A stretch of 64,000 nt of DNA from Desulfuromonadales bacterium. GTDB taxonomy: Bacteria; Desulfobacterota; Desulfuromonadia; Desulfuromonadales; Syntrophotaleaceae. Shown here one piece after another: positions 62,955-64,000 of this stretch. The stretch spans positions 1 to 64,000 of the forward strand of contig JASKKK010000004.1 in NCBI GenBank assembly GCA_030154185.1, given 5' to 3'. The notes beneath the pieces are model-generated. The model had not been told where the DNA came from. It was given only the letters and a program-made list of their open reading frames with translations, and made no database searches. The position numbers and the translations under genes are program-made. Position 1 is the first letter of the stretch. Every line of letters starts with the position of its first letter.

Positions 62955-64000
62955 TCAGTCCTTATAATGTTTACAGATCTGTTCAAAGATTTCTTCGGGA
63001 TTCGGTAACGATCCGGTTCCGCCGGGTCGCCCGTAGAATCGCACATCGGCACCGGGAGCGGAGGACAAACGTACATCTTCCACCATCTGCCCATTATTCA
63101 ACTCGACACAAAGTACCTTGGGGGTGCGCTCGGTGGCCTTACGATAAATTTCGGCCGGAAAGGGGTACACCGTGACAGGACGAATCAGACCAACCTTTAA
63201 ACCTTCCCGACGCGCCATGGCGATAGCGGTTTTGACGATACGAGCGCCGCCTCCGAAGGCGGTCAAAATCAATTCGGCATCGTCCAGACCGGTGGCCTCA
63301 TACCGAACTTCGTTTTCCCGCAGTCGAGCATACTTTGCGTGCAGATGCCAATTATGTGCTTCCAGTTCACCATCGCCGAGATATAAGGATTTGACGGCAT
63401 TGCCTTTGGCTCGACCATGTTTGCCGGTGACCGCCCAATCCTTGCGGGGCAAATCTTCGGGGGCCTGATAGGGATGCGGCATCAGCGCTTCTTTCATCTG
63501 TCCCAACATGGCGTCACCCAAGACCAGCGCGGGCATGCGGTAGCGATCGGCAAGATCAAAAGCAAGCATGGTGAGATCATATAACTCCTGGACCGAATGA
63601 GGAGCCAGAACGACGAGATGGTAGCCGCCATGCCCTGCCCCTTTTACCGCCTGGAAATAATCGGCCTGTGAAACATCGATGCCGCCGAGACCTGGGCCGG
63701 GACGTTGAATATTGACAATAACGGCGGGCACTTCGGAACCGGCCATGAAAGAAATGCCTTCAGCCTTAAGAGATATGCCGGGACCGGATGAAGAGGTCAT
63801 GACACGTCCACCCGCAGCCCCTGCGCCTAATACCATATTAATGGCGGCCACTTCACTCTCGGCCTGGATAAAACATCCCCCGACACGCGGCATTTCCCGC
63901 GACATGTATTCGGGAATATCGTTTTGGGGGGTAATGGGATAGCCGAAGTAATAACGGCACCCGGCCTCGATGGCTCCCATGGCAACCGCTTCGTTGCCTT
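62955..64000 (-). CDS. korA: 2-oxoacid:ferredoxin oxidoreductase alpha subunit (KorA-like), partial
   Basis: The frame runs off the right edge: before the internal ATG at 63980 it continues upstream as GNEAVAMGAIEAGC, so the first few residues lie outside. Visible are CRYYFGYPITPQNDIPEYMS near the start, TSSSGPGISLKAEGISFMAGSEVP, NIQRPGPGLGG and the C-terminal LIRPVTVYPFPAE. It carries the 2-oxoacid binding domain. A korD ferredoxin gene would be expected just beyond the window. Confidence 0.9.
   Translation of the reverse strand, partial: GNEAVAMGAIEAGCRYYFGYPITPQNDIPEYMSREMPRVGGCFIQAESEVAAINMVLGAGAAGGRVMTSSSGPGISLKAEGISFMAGSEVPAVIVNIQRPGPGLGGIDVSQADYFQAVKGAGHGGYHLVVLAPHSVQELYDLTMLAFDLADRYRMPALVLGDAMLGQMKEALMPHPYQAPEDLPRKDWAVTGKHGRAKGNAVKSLYLGDGELEAHNWHLHAKYARLRENEVRYEATGLDDAELILTAFGGGARIVKTAIAMARREGLKVGLIRPVTVYPFPAEIYRKATERTPKVLCVELNNGQMVEDVRLSSAPGADVRFYGRPGGTGSLPNPEEIFEQICKHYKD

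Overview
The window reads as chromosome from an anaerobic, Desulfuromonas/Pelobacter-like member of the former Deltaproteobacteria. This is inferred from gene content, not from a search: ferredoxin-linked 2-oxoacid oxidoreductases (korABC, iorAB), a fused NapH/NapG polyferredoxin, a DUF1858 redox-disulfide protein, a YlxR-L7Ae fusion, and a PyrR-type pyr operon, all with Gram-negative style informational genes. Both window edges cut features: a 9-bp tandem repeat on the left and korA on the right.

Layout. 1-8.9 kb: tandem repeat, MazG-like protein, two tandem nitroreductases, rmuC, a double-TM2 membrane protein, a thioesterase, a Tat-exported DUF362 protein with a membrane polyferredoxin, and a ClC transporter. 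8.9-13.5 kb: long-chain acyl-CoA synthetase, lepA, lepB. 13.5-21.4 kb: pyrR-pyrB-pyrC-carA-carB behind a promoter, a PyrR-binding motif and an attenuator hairpin, closed by a strong terminator. 21.4-24.3 kb: greA, DUF1858, recG.

24.3-32.7 kb is the accessory region. Next to recG lies a dif-like Xer site, followed by a compact module: a 72-aa protein, an HUH-type rolling-circle replication initiator resembling filamentous-phage Rep proteins, a 59-aa protein and a terminator. A decayed second copy of the 72-aa gene lies about 7 kb downstream. Between the copies are an old-yellow-enzyme oxidoreductase divergent from an HxlR regulator, an IS3-family remnant with both ends, and a PAS/GGDEF/EAL protein whose last 50 residues are frameshifted. 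The region ends in a site-2 protease gene that has lost its 5' half. I regard it as the scar of one or more Xer-integrating (inovirus- or satellite-like) elements.

32.7-38.2 kb: a GH65 phosphorylase overlapping a beta-phosphoglucomutase/trehalose-phosphatase fusion (in sum the architecture I recall for mycobacterial OtsB1), an iron-sulfur flavoprotein-like protein, a sparse stretch, and tRNA-Pro(GGG) with its own promoter and terminator. 38.2-42.4 kb: iorA-iorB-paaK-ACT, for aryl-pyruvate/aryl-acetate interconversion. 42.5-45.2 kb: Na/Pi cotransporter and Ppx/GppA phosphatase.

45.3-58.2 kb, all on the minus strand, is the classical translation/RNA cluster: rimP-nusA-ylxR/Q-infB-DUF503-rbfA-nrnA-truB-rpsO-pnp-M16 peptidase-dut-tsaC/sua5, with several ATGA or TAATG overlaps and a strong hairpin in the pnp leader. 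58.3-64 kb: rlmD, a TrmH-family methyltransferase, rsmE, holC and korC-korB-korA (partial). Start codons were often moved inward from the longest open frame where a Shine-Dalgarno (SD) sequence and family N-termini agreed.
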